Source: Platanthera guangdongensis (Eukaryota > Streptophyta > Magnoliopsida > Asparagales > Orchidaceae). From it: a stretch of DNA of 64,000 bases. Below are positions 11,796 through 24,694 of the stretch, piece after piece. The position numbers were made by a program, and so were the translations under genes. The DNA lies in assembly GCA_039583875.1 (NCBI GenBank), contig CM077158.1, forward strand, positions 240,731,447 through 240,795,446, given 5' to 3'. The notes beneath the pieces are model-generated. The model saw nothing but the letters and a program-made list of their open reading frames with translations. It was not told where the DNA came from and searched no databases. How positions within the stretch are numbered: the stretch's first letter is position 1; the number at the start of each line of letters is the position of its first letter.

Positions 11796-12336
11796 TTATG
11801 TTTGCAATCTCTTATGTTTGCGTTAGTAAACGTTGAGCACTATTTAGCGAGGTAATCAAATGAGAATCTTCCAAATATAATAAAATCTCTTGCGAAAAAG
11901 TCATAACAAAAATATTTCATCACGATGATGTTTTTGTCTGAATTTACAGGAGAAATGTCGCACCAAATGGATGACGATTGGTTCACGACCATCACCGTCG
12001 TGCCAAACATGCACTCGAGTCGAGCCTCAATGTTTCAATAACTCTATTATTTGTGACCAGCTCATTGACAAAATCAGGAATCATGGGGCAGTTGCTTTTA
12101 GTGATATATTTTTGAAAGATTTTCATAGACATTGTTGTATGTTCTGAGTTATAGCAAGTGAGAATTTTTTTAGTTCGTCAAACAGAACTTAGTAATTGGT
12201 TTTTATGTTAGATTTGGGTAGATTCTTCACTTTTACACATATAAGCAGCGACAATACATCCATTGTTGTTTTGCCAAATATAAAATGTAATTAAGAGAAG
12301 GATTGCATTCTTTATATATATATATATGTATATATG

Positions 12337-12430
12337 GTTAATTACCGGGACCTCCCCTTGGAGTTTGCATAATTACAGGTTGCACCCCATCTATCTTTCA
12401 AAATTACATATACCTCCCCTCGACGTTTTC
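12337..12430. repeat. Single arm of a fold-back repeat family
   Basis: The words 'ttaccgggacctcccc', 'ggttgcacccc', 'tttcaaaattaca' and 'acctcccct' match one arm of the inverted repeat at 30665-30915. The second arm is missing here. Confidence 0.6.
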
Positions 12431-12485
12431 CCAGCTTACAAAAATATCCCTCCCCCCTTTCTTCTCCCCCCTCTTTTTCTCTCTT

Positions 12486-12556
12486 CCCCCCCCCCCCTTT
12501 TTTCCCCCTCATACCGAGTAGAACCCGCGGCCCCCCCCCCCCCCCCCCCCCCCCCA
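12486..12556. repeat. Poly-C / pyrimidine tracts
   Basis: Two long C runs (about 12486-12497 and 12531-12555) lie inside a T/C-rich stretch. Proline-rich reading frames across them are artefacts of the low complexity. Confidence 0.85.
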
Positions 12557-12679
12557 AACTCCCGTGCACGCTGCTAAAATGTCGAGGAGTGGGATACACA
12601 CTTAGGGGTTTGAAAGCGGCAGGACTGCTGTCGCGTTTGGATAACGTCGTGTGCTGGATAATGTCATGCGAGTCACGGA

Positions 12680-12770
12680 GGTCTCATGTAACACCATCAC
12701 GTCGAGGTAGTGTCGTGTTTGGTATTAGGGCGGAGCCCCGTGCCTGTCACTCGTACACTTGCATTCATCG
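12680..12770. repeat. Copy 1 of a terminal motif (GGGCGGAGCCC ... GTGCCTGTCACTCGTA)
   Basis: A GC hairpin word, gggcggagccc, is followed by gtgcctgtcactcgta. The same order occurs at 57020-57062, and in a more diverged form at 59080-59130. This looks like the end of a short interspersed element, but the family is not identified. Confidence 0.5.
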
Positions 12771-13521
12771 TAATTAGAAAATGAGCAGATCTACGACAAA
12801 TATCAATCATCATATAAACACAAAAATAATTAAATCGGCAATACTACACGACTTGTCATACAAAAATCAAATCAAACCTCAGTAAAATGACCTTAACACC
12901 ATCATTATATGCAGTTGATAATGTTACATAACGTAGTTTAATAATTACCTTAACATAATGATGAAATGAAATGCAACAAAAAGTGAACAACATAAAACTA
13001 TAAAGATGCTAATAGAAGTGCTACATGCTAGTATAATATGATTTTTGAGCTAGTTAATATTTTTATTGATTTGGGTGTATGTCCAAATTCCGTCATACTT
13101 GATGTCGACGATCAAGATGATAGTTTGCTTCCTATACAAAGTCAAAGATCTCGCCGATCAACCATCTCATCTATGGTGTACTCGTGTACTTTCAGAGGAG
13201 TACTGACAGACCTTCAAAGATCTCGCCGATCAACCGGTCTCGCAACTACTCAGCTCTTTGTACTTAGTATATTTTATCGCAATCTTGTAAGTGGTCGACT
13301 TATATTTTGGAGGCATCGTAAACCAGCCAAGATCTCCCCTAACATAGAATTTCTCTCATAAAAAACCCTGGCCGACAAGATCATTTTCTCTCGGATCTGA
13401 AGGCTTCATGCATGTTAAAGTCAATGCAGGTCGTAGTCGTCGAGTGACGAGTCAATGTTGATGTGACAAAGTGATATTGAAGTTCTCGCACTTTTCAAGA
13501 CGTATAATTTTATGAGTATTA

Positions 13522-14140
13522 TTTTTATTAACTTGACTGAACGACGTCGAAATGGAGCGAAACAAGTTTCGATGTACTCGTATTAACAACGAGTCTAATG
13601 CAATTTACTGAGATCGATTCCGAACTCATTTGCTCAAAAAGACATTTCGGGGTGACGAGTCAAACAACGTGACCTAAAACGGTCATTTTCACTAAACGAA
13701 CTCGTATTCAAACGAAATGAGTTTGTGTTACACTTGTATGAATCATACAAGTCAAATGCAAATGTCAGAAGTCAATTATGAGCTCATTTGCACTAAATGG
13801 CATTAGATGCCCAAGTCGGGCAACGTAGCCTAAAATGATCACTTTTACTTAACGACCTCAAATTTAAACGAAATGAGTTGCATTGCACTTATATAGGTCA
13901 TATAATTTTAATGCAACTAACAAAAGCCAATTTTGAGCTTATTTGCTCAAATGATATTTCTAGGGGACCATGTCAAACAACGTTACCTAAAATAGTCACT
14001 TTTACTTAACGACTTCAGTTTCAAATGAACTAGTCGTGTTGCACTTGTATAAGTCATGTATATGAGTCTAATGCACTGACGAAAGTCAATTCTGAACTTA
14101 TTTGTTCAAAATGATATTTTGAGGTCACCTCCCACTTCTA
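13522..14140. repeat. Satellite-like tandem array, unit about 157 bp, four diverged copies
   Basis: Recurring landmarks are 'tttttacttaacgac' (13842, 14000, and variants near 13524 and 13686), 'gagct(c/t)atttg', 'aaaatgatat' and 'caacgt.acctaaaa'. The spacing is 156-160 bp each time. Copies are clearly diverged, so the array is old. It has no coding content. Confidence 0.7.
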
Positions 14141-14804
14141 GTATATACCTATTGGGTGGTTGGATGACCCTAATTGAGTCAGCTGGGTTCTAAGGACCCA
14201 CTTAAAATTCAAATGTTATATTGAGTATTTTAGAAATTAACCAAAATCGATCAAGCCTCAACCACAAGGTTAGGATACCAAAGTTACAACCAAATAACTA
14301 GAGGAGCAAAACGATAAAAGATAAGCATAACAATAGTGACCCAGGGTAGACCACAAATCATGTTTTAGATCTAAACCTAACATATTCCACAACTACAACA
14401 AATTAGTGAGCAAAATAGAAAATTGTAATGAGTCCCCAACTGTAGTGTCAATAGTTGATCAAATATGTGGCTAAGGCAAAGCAAAATAGTTTGAACATAC
14501 AATCATGGTGGATATCTTGGTGCAAGTACTTGAGGAGGAATATCTTGGTATCTTTGATACAACCATCAATTCCCCAACAATAATACCAAAACTTGACACC
14601 TTGCCAACATGCATTACAAATCTCACCTCACAAGAGATGTTACACTAGCGTATCAATGCAGTAATAAAATAGTGAGTTGCGTGTATCGTCTTCCTTAGGG
14701 AACATGGAGCGAAATGCCCAAATTTAATATTCTTAGGCAATTGTAAATTAGGTTCATTAAATCTACATTGTCACAAAGACGAGAATAAAAAAGCATCCAC
14801 ACAA
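14141..14804. other. AT-rich DNA up to the assembly gap, no gene seen
   Basis: Non-coding sequence of unknown origin. It may include the missing end of the copia element that lies beyond the gap, but no LTR-like end is visible. Confidence 0.4.
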
Positions 14805-15304
14805 NNNNNNNNNNNNNNNNNNNNNNNNNNNNNNNNNNNNNNNNNNNNNNNNNNNNNNNNNNNNNNNNNNNNNNNNNNNNNNNNNNNNNNNNNNNNNNNN
14901 NNNNNNNNNNNNNNNNNNNNNNNNNNNNNNNNNNNNNNNNNNNNNNNNNNNNNNNNNNNNNNNNNNNNNNNNNNNNNNNNNNNNNNNNNNNNNNNNNNNN
15001 NNNNNNNNNNNNNNNNNNNNNNNNNNNNNNNNNNNNNNNNNNNNNNNNNNNNNNNNNNNNNNNNNNNNNNNNNNNNNNNNNNNNNNNNNNNNNNNNNNNN
15101 NNNNNNNNNNNNNNNNNNNNNNNNNNNNNNNNNNNNNNNNNNNNNNNNNNNNNNNNNNNNNNNNNNNNNNNNNNNNNNNNNNNNNNNNNNNNNNNNNNNN
15201 NNNNNNNNNNNNNNNNNNNNNNNNNNNNNNNNNNNNNNNNNNNNNNNNNNNNNNNNNNNNNNNNNNNNNNNNNNNNNNNNNNNNNNNNNNNNNNNNNNNN
15301 NNNN
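14805..15304. other. Assembly gap (500 N)
   Basis: Exactly 500 undetermined bases. The gap probably hides the RNase H end and 3' LTR of the adjacent copia element. Confidence 0.99.
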
Positions 15305-17719
15305 GGTTTACCGCGAGTTAGATCAATTCCAACTAGACGACGCTTAGTATTCAGGATTTCGAGTAAGAGATCTGAGTCAGAAGCCTGAGCACACTAACTT
15401 GTGATTCACATCCATTGGGGATTGATCGGCTTACAACCCGAGTAACGTGCATCATGAAGAAGGCGAGACAATACTTCCGGGGAAAGGACGAGACCATATG
15501 GCCGTCTAGCAACCTCAAGGCCCAAAAAATACCGGAGGGGTCCAGATCCTTTGTTTGAAAAACTGTAACGAGATGTCGTTTGACCTCCTGTATGCCCTTT
15601 GAGTCATCTCCCGTAATTATGATGTCGTCAACATATACTAACAGAAGAACCGTCCCCATTGTACGGTGGCGAGTGAACATCGAGAAATCTGCCGGCTTCG
15701 AGAAAAACCAACCTCCCGAAGAGCCTTGCTGAACTGTCGAACCATGCCCGTGGTGATGTTTGAGGCCATACAGAGCTTTCTTAAGGCGACAAACCTGAGA
15801 CTCCCCCGTGGTCTCAAACCCGGGAGGTTGCTGCATATAGACAGTTTCCTGCAAGTCGTCATTCAAAAAGGCATTCTTAATATTCAGTTGCAGTAAGGGC
15901 CACCGGCGATGGACAACCACTGAGATAAGAACCCGAACGGTGTTGAGTTTGGCCACCGGAGAGAAAGTTTCCTCATAGTCCATCCGTGTTGTTGGGTGAA
16001 GCCCGGGCGACCAGCGAGCTTTCAGACGGTCAATCGTCCCATCAGCGGCATGTTTGACGACGAAGACCCACTTACACCCAACCGGTTTCTGACCCGGGGG
16101 AAGTGGTACGAGAGTCCAGGTCTGGTTGGCCAGAGAGCAGTCATTTCCTCCTCCATGACAGCCTTCCATCCAGGATGTTGTAGCGCCTCTTGCACAGTGT
16201 TAGGAACCGAAATGGAGGAAGTAGAAGTGGCAAATGTGTGTAGTTGGGGAGAGAGGCGATGCAGTGAGACATAATTCGCTAGAGGATGAGCGGTGGAGGG
16301 AGATACCTGATCAGCAGGGCGCGGGGTAGCCGAGGATGAGGCCAACTGCAGAGGGGTAGCAGAACGAGGAGGAAGGCGGTGAGTGTAAACCTGGATAACT
16401 GGTGGCTTGGAGGGAGCGGGAGCAGGGTTAGAAGGACGTAGGGAAACAGACACAGTAGTAGGGATGACGGGTCGGGGTATAGGCAAAGATGGAGATGTCG
16501 TCGGGGAGGAAGGAGCTTGAGGTGGGGAAAAGAAAGGTTGATTTTGCCAAAAAGTAACATCTGCGGAGACGATAACCTTCCGGGTTACCGGAGAGTAACA
16601 CAGGTAGCCCTTCTGAGTGCGAGAATAGCCGACGAAAATAGTTTTAGCTGCTCGGGGATCCAACTTATCCGAGGAGGGACCCAGGAGGTGAACAAAGCAA
16701 GTGCAGCCAAAGACCCTTGGTGTGATAGGGAAGGCCGGGGTAGAGGGGAATAGGAGGCTGAATGGAGTGACAGAGTTGAGAACCGAGGAAGGGAGGCGGT
16801 TGATGAGTAAACACGCAGTTGATACCGCAAAGTTCAGTAAATTTTTGGAACATGCATTTGAAGCATGAGAGAGCGGGCAACGTCTAGGAGGTGGCGGTTC
16901 TTTCGTTCGGCAACGTCATTTTGTTGGGGGTGTAGGCATAGGAGGTTTGATGAATAATACCAAATTCTGCACATATATTGGCAAATTCATGGCCGGTGTA
17001 TTCGCGAGCGTTATCCGTGCGCACTGTTTTGATAGTGGTGGAGAATTGCATTCGAGTTTCTTGTATAAAGTCGCGAAATATGCGAGGAAGCTCGGAGCGA
17101 TCACGAAGTAGGTAAAGCTATGTTGTGCAAGAATAATCATCAATGAAAGTTATAAAATAACGATACCCAGAGATACTCGTAACTTTGAAAGGACCCCAAA
17201 CATCGGAGTGCAGTAAATCAAACGGAGCAGAGCTCCTAGTACAATTAGCAGGAAAAGAAGTACGCGGTTGTTTGCCGTAAATACAAGAATCACATTTGAA
17301 AGCAGGAAAAGATACATCAGGCAGCGCCTTTTGGAGAACGGGTAGAGGGGCATGCCCAAGACGGCGATGTCAGTCAACAGCGGAGACGGAGGAGAGGCAT
17401 CAAGAAGGTAGAGCCCGTTCTGCAGTCGACCCCTACCAATGGTAGTCCGCGTCCGCCGATCCTGTATCAAAAAGATAGATGAAGTAAATGTGACAGAGCA
17501 ATCCATATCATGAGTGAGGCGACCAACAGAAAGCAAATTAAATGGAGAGCTCGGAACATAAAGAGCCGAGCGACGAGAGATGGAGGATGTCGGCGCAGCC
17601 GGAGACCGGAACAGTCGCCCCATTAGCGACGGTGATAGATTTCGGATGAGGAACATCCGAGTACTTGAGTGACCGCATCAAGATGATATGATGAGTAGCT
17701 CCCGAGTCCAAGATCCAAC
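15305..17719 (-). pseudogene. pol: Copia pol (protease, integrase, RT), frameshifted and gap-truncated
   Basis: Protease motif WILDSGATHH starts near 17717. The integrase region is split over several frames. FVGYSRTQKGYLCYSP (about 16630) marks the end of the integrase domain, with a Pro/Ser-rich linker after it. RT reads WTLVPLPPGQKPVGCKWVF, then DYEETFSPVAKLNTVRV, a damaged LKNAFLN region, VYMQQPPGFE and LVYVDDIIITGDD (about 15640-15600). The frame around the motif LYGLKHHHG is disturbed. The sequence then decays into the PNTKRRLVG region at 15305-15360 before the gap. RNase H is not visible. The encoded enzyme would copy the element's RNA into DNA and integrate it, but this copy cannot be functional. 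Confidence 0.85.
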
Positions 17720-18733
17720 GCGGACTGGAGGAAAGACAAGTAATACCTGCAGTAGAGATGGAGGCAACAAAAGCAGAAGGAGGGTTAAGAAGCCCCTGGA
17801 GTTGCTGTAGCTGGAGGCGAACGGCCTCAAGGTCGGTACCAGTGGAGGAGGAGCCATCAGTGGCAGCAGCCGCAGTTGGGCAAGGAGGATAGCCATGTTT
17901 CTTATAGCAGACAACATCAGTGTGGCCATCCCGGCCGCAATATGAACACTTGGGGCGGCCCCGACCCCCACGTCCCCTTCCGCGAGAGCCGGAACGTCCA
18001 CCGCGAGCAGAAGGCGGTGGGGGAAGCACGGGGGGAAGGGTCTGCTAAAGGAGGGCCGGAGAGGAGGGTGCCGAAGAATCCAGGGGTGGTGATACTCGAA
18101 GGAGCATAGAGCAGACATCAGAGAGGGAGGGAGTAGAGGCCGAGGCCAACACCTGAGCCCGGATGCTCTGAAGGTGAGGCGGGACACGAGCCATCTTCAT
18201 GGCAATGCATACAACCTCCTTTTGCACGCGCTGAGCAGCAAGGTCGGCGGTAGAAGGCTGATGCTGGATCCAGGCCTCCGCCAGAGCCTTCGCACGAGCA
18301 ACAAACGAGGTCATGTCAGCAGCCCCGCCAGCATCAAGAGTCTGAAGGTCGGTAATAATGTCATAGAGGTGCTGAAGACTATCCTTTCCAGAGTATAAGG
18401 AGTGAAGCTCTTCACACATAGCTTTGGCGGTCTCATGGTACATGACCATTTGGTATGGCTCACCCTCCAGCGAATTAAGGAACCATGTTTGGACGCGGCC
18501 GTCATTTCATTGTCAGTCATCAGTAGTAGGGGAAGGAGGTTCGTTAAAAGGTGAAGCATAAGGCCCTTGGCCTGAAGAACACGCCGAACCGAGTGGACCC
18601 ATGGAACAAAGTTCTTCTTCCCAGATAATGAGATAGTTGTGATCCGCAGCTCATCTCGGAGGTCTGGAAGAGAAGCCGGGCGGTCAGCAGGAGGATTAGC
18701 CTCCTGTCCGATAGAGTCGATGGAGGAGCCCAT
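17720..18733 (-). pseudogene. gag: Copia gag, frameshifted
   Basis: The start is MGSSIDSIGQ at 18733, followed by LRDELRITTISLSGKKNFVPW, the N-terminal pattern of copia gag (UBN2-type). A frame change follows near 18500. The next segment has LHSLYSGKDSLQHLYDI and KEVVCIAMKMARVPPHLQSI. After another break there is an Arg/Gly-rich stretch and a CCHC zinc knuckle, CSYCGRDGHTDVVC (near 17950), which binds RNA during particle assembly. At least two indels separate these parts. The match in order and wording to 24695-25698 confirms the identity. Confidence 0.85.
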
Positions 18734-19079
18734 GGAGCCTGGGGAGGCCGCAGCGAATAGACGAGCGCGCGGTTAGACACAACGTCTGCTGCGGGAAGAG
18801 GAGGAGGTCGCCGGAGAAGAGACGCACGACAAGCCCACGCAGTTAGATATGAGGCCGCAGCAGGTAGTCACGGCGACAAGCCCATGGGAGAGAGCGACAG
18901 GAGGCCGCGACCAGGTGCGGAGAGAGAGCAAGGACAATCCGCACGGTCACTGTGAGAGCACCATCGGCCAAACAAGAGCGAGAAGAGAAGTCGGCTCTAA
19001 AGAGACAATGAGAAGTCTCAACGGTTAGATATAGAGTCCGCGCGACTAGAAGAAGGAAGCAGCGAGAGGAAGCAGATGA

Positions 19080-19530
19080 CAGAGGCCGCGAGTAGGAACT
19101 CGAGCGGCAAGAGAGAGAAACTCGAGCGACAAGAGAGAGAAACCGCGAGTAGGAACTCAAGCGGCAAGAAAAGAGACCGCGAGTAGGAACTCGAGCGACA
19201 AGAGAGAGAAACCGCGAGTAGGAACTCGAGCGGCAAGCAAAGAGACCGCGAGTAGGAACTCGAGCGGCAAGAGAGAGAAACCGCGAGTATGAACTCGAGC
19301 GACAAGAAAAGAGACTGCGAGTAGGAACTCGAGCGGCAAGAAAAGAGCCGCAAGTAGGAACTCGAGCGGCAAGAAAAAAGATCGCGAGTACGAACTCGAG
19401 CTGCAAGAGAGAGAAACCGCAAGCGGCAAGAGGAAGAAGAACGAGCGAGAAAGAGACCGCACGACACGGCACGCCGAGAGAAGAGGCCGCGAGTAGGACT
19501 ACTCGAGCGGCAAGAAGAGGAGGGACCAGG
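19080..19530. repeat. Leader minisatellite of the copia element
   Basis: Between gag and the 5' LTR, a unit of about 30-36 bp built on gagtaggaactcgagcggca and agagagaaaccgc repeats about ten times with variation. It explains the long Ser/Arg-rich minus-strand reading frames here, which are not genes. Expanded tandem repeats in the untranslated leader are also present in the element at 21429-27154. Confidence 0.85.
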
Positions 19531-19827
19531 CGAGAAGGAGCCTGCGCGGTTAGAGGAAAACAGAGCTGGCAGCGGGAAGTGGGGCCCACGAGTTGAGAAG
19601 AGAGGCGATAAAAGGCACTGAGGGGTGGATCCACGGGAGGGAGGGAGAGGAGAGCAGGCAGCGGTAAGCAAGGGAGAAGCCGCGGAGAGAGCGGGCGGGA
19701 AGAATAGTCCGCTACCCGGTGCGAGTAGAAGAACAGGCCGCAGAGGAATAGCGGACAGGAGAGGAAGACGGGTCGGGCGGTTAGAGGAAGTGAAACCGCA
19801 AGGACCGAACCGTGTGCTCTGATTCCA

Positions 19828-20011
19828 TGTTGAGTGAGCTCAAAACTTGTATGTATTGCTTGTGTATCAAAATACAAGGAGAGAATACAAATATATAGGA
19901 GAGAAAAAGAGAGAAGAAATCCTATACAATGATGTGAGACTAATAGGAGAAGAAAGAAATAAAATAGAACATGGGCCCAATAATGGGTCATTTACATGGG
20001 CTTTTCTAACA
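19828..20011 (-). repeat. Copia 5' LTR (184 bp)
   Basis: On the minus strand it begins TGTTAGAAAAGCC and ends CACTCAACA, with a TATA-like CCTATATATTTG inside. It is followed at once by the PBS TGGAATCAGAGC (19827-19816), complementary to the 3' end of initiator tRNA-Met with a mismatch. Confidence 0.85.
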
Positions 20012-21423
20012 ATAATGAATGTATTCACTTCCGGGCTAAGGATCGGATATGGTTTTGTAGCTGTTGGAATCCACCGTAGGATTTATGACTTTGATGGGAT
20101 TACACCGATTTGTGTTAGGTTCCCATAGTGGAGTGCAAATATGATGAGAATAACATATATGAGATTATATTTAGATGGGCTCGTAATGGAGAAATGCGGA
20201 TAATTGAGGATAACGATTATGATATTTAATCTTGATTGATAAGAAGTCGTTTTGCATTCAATATTGAAGATTTGACTCTATATTATGAGCCCTACAAATA
20301 TTCAAGTCCATTCTTTAATACTTTCCTTGAGCCTTAGCCACTACCTATATCAAACACTCCTACTCAGCTCCAGTGTCAACTCACTAGCCAGCTACTAGCT
20401 GACTCATTAGTTTCTACTTTGTTACCAATTTCACCTTCGGCACCTGAGAGCATACATCCTTCCACCATTGTGAGCTATGACATAGATACCAGGCAACTCC
20501 ACATTATAATAACTGGTTCATTGGAGGGGTGATCGACCATTGATGATATACTTGGATGACACAAGAGGGAGCTCGATTTACTTGCCTTGTGCTTCATGGG
20601 GAGTATGATCATATCTTCATTCGACGGACATGAATACTCTCAAATCGGAAGGAATTGATGTGGATCATATTTCACGGGCGGACTGACCCTCTTATCGGAA
20701 CCCGCCCAAGTCTACATTCGTAAGAGGCAGAGTTAGGATCGCCGAATTGATGATTTAAGTGTGTAGTCGTGTTAAGAACAACAACAAGATATTTTTATGT
20801 ATTTTATTTGCGCACATTTCATGTATCTTTTGTATCAACCAATCGATCGATCAGCATTTTCCATCAATTGTAGTAACTACTCTACTCTAGCGGCCATCCC
20901 ATTGCATTCCCTCACAACCCCAGTACCCTGCTAACGTCACAACCACTCCATTCGACATTTGTGCCTCTTTCCTACAACTCAGTTGGTGATGAGCAGTTTA
21001 GAGCTCCCTTATCTAGGATGACTGGGGTTCAAGCCTCATCCTCGATAACCTGCCATTGGAATTAGTGGTTGCGGCCAATCAGATCCGTGGATATGAGTTC
21101 GGGTCATTGTTTTGCAGACATGTTGCGCACCTACAGTAGACCGAAGTGTTACAATGAATACAGTGCAGGTTGCAACCATCACACAATCCAACACTCCAAA
21201 TTGCCCCTTACAACTCCCATGGATTATGATTACTTGCTAAGTTCTAATCTAAAGTTATTATTACTCTTTGTTGTTTATTCAATGAAGAAACATATTGTTG
21301 TTTATTCATCGAACATTTAATTAAAGCTCTCTTTAAAAGTTTAATTGAATTTTGCTTGTGTTTTTATTATCTTATCTCTAGTGCGGAAGGTTGTGAAAAT
21401 TATTATTAATTTCAAAATTTATT
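20012..21423. other. Unique AT-rich DNA between two copia insertions, no gene recognised
   Basis: This is probably old host intron or intergenic sequence. No conserved protein segment is visible, and short open frames are at chance length. Confidence 0.5.
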
Positions 21424-21428
21424 TCAAT

Positions 21429-21609
21429 TGTAGAAAGTGGAAGAAGTAAACTTTGTATATCCAAAAACTTATGTACATTAGGAGAGAATACATGTATATA
21501 GGAAGAGAGAGGAGAAGAATCTCAAACATAAGATGTGGGATAAATCTTAATCTAAGTGGGCTCCAATATGGGCCAAATTAATGGGCCTAAATACATGGCT
21601 TTTCCAACA
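21429..21609 (-). repeat. Copia 3' LTR (181 bp)
   Basis: Plus-strand ends are TGTAGAAAG and CTTTTCCAACA. The polypurine tract lies directly to its right. It pairs with 26970-27154. Confidence 0.93.
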
Positions 21610-21649
21610 CTCCCCCGCAAGCTGGAGCGTACAAGTCGTAAGCACCAAG

Positions 21650-24600
21650 CTTGGATAGAAACTGATGATATAATGGTTGTGGTAGAGCCTTGGTAAGAAT
21701 ATCAACAACTTACTCAGATGCAAGAACATGCACCAATTCTAGTTTCTTCAACTGAACCTTCTCTCGAACAAAGTGACAGTCAACTTCCATGTGTTTTGTT
21801 CGCTCATGGAACATTGGATTCTTAGCAATATGAATGACATCCTGGCTGTCACAGAACAAAGTTGCTGGTGAGGATAATTTAACTCCCAAATCCCCAAGAA
21901 GACTCTCAAGTCAGGTAAGTTCTGACACAACAACCGCCATTGCACGGTACTCAGCCTCAGCAGACGAGCGAGCAACCACAAACTGCTTCTTAGTGCGCCA
22001 AGTAATAAAATTTCCTCCAAAGTAGGTACAGAAACCAGTAGTGGACCGCCGATCATCCAGCGATCCCGCATAGTCCGCATCAGAATATGCAATAAGAGAA
22101 AGAGAGGAAGATGACGTATACACGAGTCCTTGTCCAGGAGCAGTCTTCAAATACCTGAGAATGTGTCCGACTGCCTGAAGATGAGAAATCTGTGGAGTAT
22201 GCATAAATCGACTGACCACTCCAACTGCAAATGAGATATCAGGTCTCCTAACTGTTAGATATATCGGTTTTCCTACAAGACGCCGATAATACACAGGATT
22301 TGGAAGTAGTGAATCAGAGTCAGATTCATGAGCCCACAACTTGTGGTTGACCTCCATCGGGGTTTCCGCAGGTTTACATCCTGAGAGGCCAGCATCTTGC
22401 AGAAGGTCAATGCAGTACTTTCGTTGAGATAAGACAAAACCATTAGGTCGCCTTGCTACCTCAAATCCAAGAAAATATCAAAGATTTCCCAGATCTTTGA
22501 TTTGAAAGACAGAGTTTAAGTGCTGCTTAACTTGTTGTATCCCTGTAAAATCATTACCAGACTACCAGTAATCAAAATGTCATCTACATAGACTAGGAGA
22601 ATCATAGTCCCAGTTGATTGATGACGAGTGAAAAATGAGAAGTGTGTCGAGCTTCTCTTGAAGCCAACTTCACGAACGACCTTACTGAACTTCTCAAACT
22701 AAGCCCGAGAAGACTGTTTGAGACCATAGATAGATTTCTGGAGCAAAAACACACGAGACTCCCCCGTAATCTCAAACCCGGGCGGTTGATGCATGTAAAC
22801 CGTCTCAAGAAGGTCACCATTCAGAAAAATATTTTTGATATCCAGCTGATGTAGGGGTCACTGGCGATGAACAACTAAGGAGAGCAGAACCCGAACAGAG
22901 TTTAACTTGGCAACTGGGGAGAAAGTTTCATCATAATCAAGTCCGTGTTGTTGAGTAAACCCGCGGGCCACAAACCGAGCTTTCAAACGATCAACTGTCA
23001 CATCTGTCGCATGTTTAATTGTAAAGATCACTTGCAACAAACACAACTATGTACAGGAGGGAGAGAGACAAGATTTCAAGTCTGATTTGCCCAGAGAGCA
23101 GTCATTTCATCATCCATTGCAGCACGCCACCCCGGATGTTTGAGAGACTCCTGTACAGAGTTAGATATAGAAATGGAGGGGAGAGAGAGAGAGAACAAAT
23201 GTAATAAAAGGTGGAGAGAGGCGATGTTAAGATACATAATTAGCCAAGGGATGAGCCGTAGAGGTTGATGCCGAATCAACAAGCCGTGAGACCACACCGG
23301 TAGAGGGAAGCTGTTGCAGGGCATCCGATTGTGGAGGACGACAAGTGTAAACCTGAATGATAGGTGGTTTGGAGGAGACTAGTGGTGGAGTAGGCGTGAG
23401 AAGAAGAGGTGGAAGTGGAGATGTAACGGGAACTATGGGCTGAGGTAGATGAGAAGGAAGAAGAGGATCAGTAGGAACGGTGTGATATGGTTAGCCTTCA
23501 CGAAAAGTGACATCAACAGACGCAACCATCTTACCGTCGGTAGGAGAATATCAGACATTCCCCTTCTGGGTGCGTGAGTATCCAATAAACATAGCTTTTG
23601 TAGCACGGTAGGCAAACTTGTCATTTGGTGGACCATGGTTATGGACATAACAAATACATCCAAACACACGAGATGTGAGAGAGAAGAAACTTGGATGGGT
23701 AAAGGAGAGTGACGGGGGCCACAAAATTGAGGATAGACGAGGGCATGCAATTGATAAGATGACAGACAGTAGAAACAACAATGTTCCAATACGAGGAGGA
23801 ACCTGCATTTGAAACATGAGAGATCTAACAACATCAAGGAGGTGACTATTTTTCCGTTCTGCTACGCCATTCTGTTGAGGGGTATAGACACACAAAGTCT
23901 GATGAAAAATACCAAACTCGACGCACAGATTGGAGAAGGTTCGGTCGGTATACTCACATGTGTTATCAGTACGAATAATTTTAAAACAAGTGGAAAATTG
24001 AGTGCGAGTCTCCGTAAGAAATGTACAGAAGGTCTATAAGAGTTCGACACGATCACGAGTAAGTACAACCAGATAACCCGCGAGTAATCTTCAATAAATG
24101 TTACAAAGTAACGATAACCAAAAACACTAGTGATTTTATATGGTCCCCAAATATCAGAATGCACTAATGAAAAACGAGCATCGCTCCGAGTCCAGGGAGA
24201 AGTAAAGACACATGATGCTGTTTGCGAAATAAACAAGATTCACAAGAAAATTCCTGAAGAGATACATCTAGAAGAGCTTTCTTGAGAATCTGGAGAGGAG
24301 CATGCTCAAGACGACGATGTCATTCAACATAGGAGATAGTAGAGAGAGCAATAGGAGGAACATCTAGAAGATATAACATGTTGAACAACCAGTCCATACC
24401 AAGTATATTCTGCGTTAGTCGATCCTGCACAACAAAAGAAGAGCGTGAGAAGGTTACACAACAATTAAGGTCCTGAGTAAGACGACTAATAGAGAGAAGG
24501 TTAAAAGGGGATCCCGAAACATGAAAAACCGATGATAAGGAGAAGGATGGAGTAAGAAGCATATGAACAACACTAGAAACCAGGGTCGTGTCACCATTAG

Positions 24601-24694
24601 CCACAATAATGAACTTGGAATAAGCAGAATCTAAGTATTGAGGTGACTTCTGCAGAGAGAGATGATGTGTGACACCCGAGTCCACAATCCAGTG
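21650..24694 (-). pseudogene. pol: Copia pol, multiply frameshifted
   Basis: Protease motif HWIVDSGVTHH starts near 24694. The integrase shows SDIWGPYKITSVFGYRYFV near 24150, and QQNGVAERKNSHLLDVVRS near 23870. The linker region follows, then RT with VARGFTQQHGLDYDETFSPV near 22960. The active-site region near 22590 is disrupted. RNase H reads YYRRLVGKPIYL, AYSDADYAGSLDDRRSTTGF and SSAEAEYRAMA (22290-21940), and ends with the KHMEVDCHFVREKVQ region near 21770. Several indels and stop codons break the frame, so no complete polyprotein can be made. The order protease, integrase, RT, RNase H defines Ty1/copia. Confidence 0.88.

Larger units (their letters stand above)
15305..20011 (-). mobile_element. 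Ty1/copia retrotransposon, 3' part lost in the gap
   Basis: On the minus strand the order is 5' LTR (20011-19828), PBS, long leader, gag, protease, integrase and reverse transcriptase, then the gap. This is the copia order, with integrase before RT. ATAAT at 20012-20016 would be one half of the target duplication; the partner is not visible. The short LTR and the gag sequence are close to those of the element at 21429-27154, so the two belong to one lineage (Ale-like by LTR size, an inference). Coding is broken by indels and stops. Confidence 0.9.

Noticed and set aside
18843..19991. 382-codon minus-strand frame rich in Ser/Leu/Arg
   Set aside because: It spans the copia leader minisatellite and LTR. 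The real gag lies downstream in another position.
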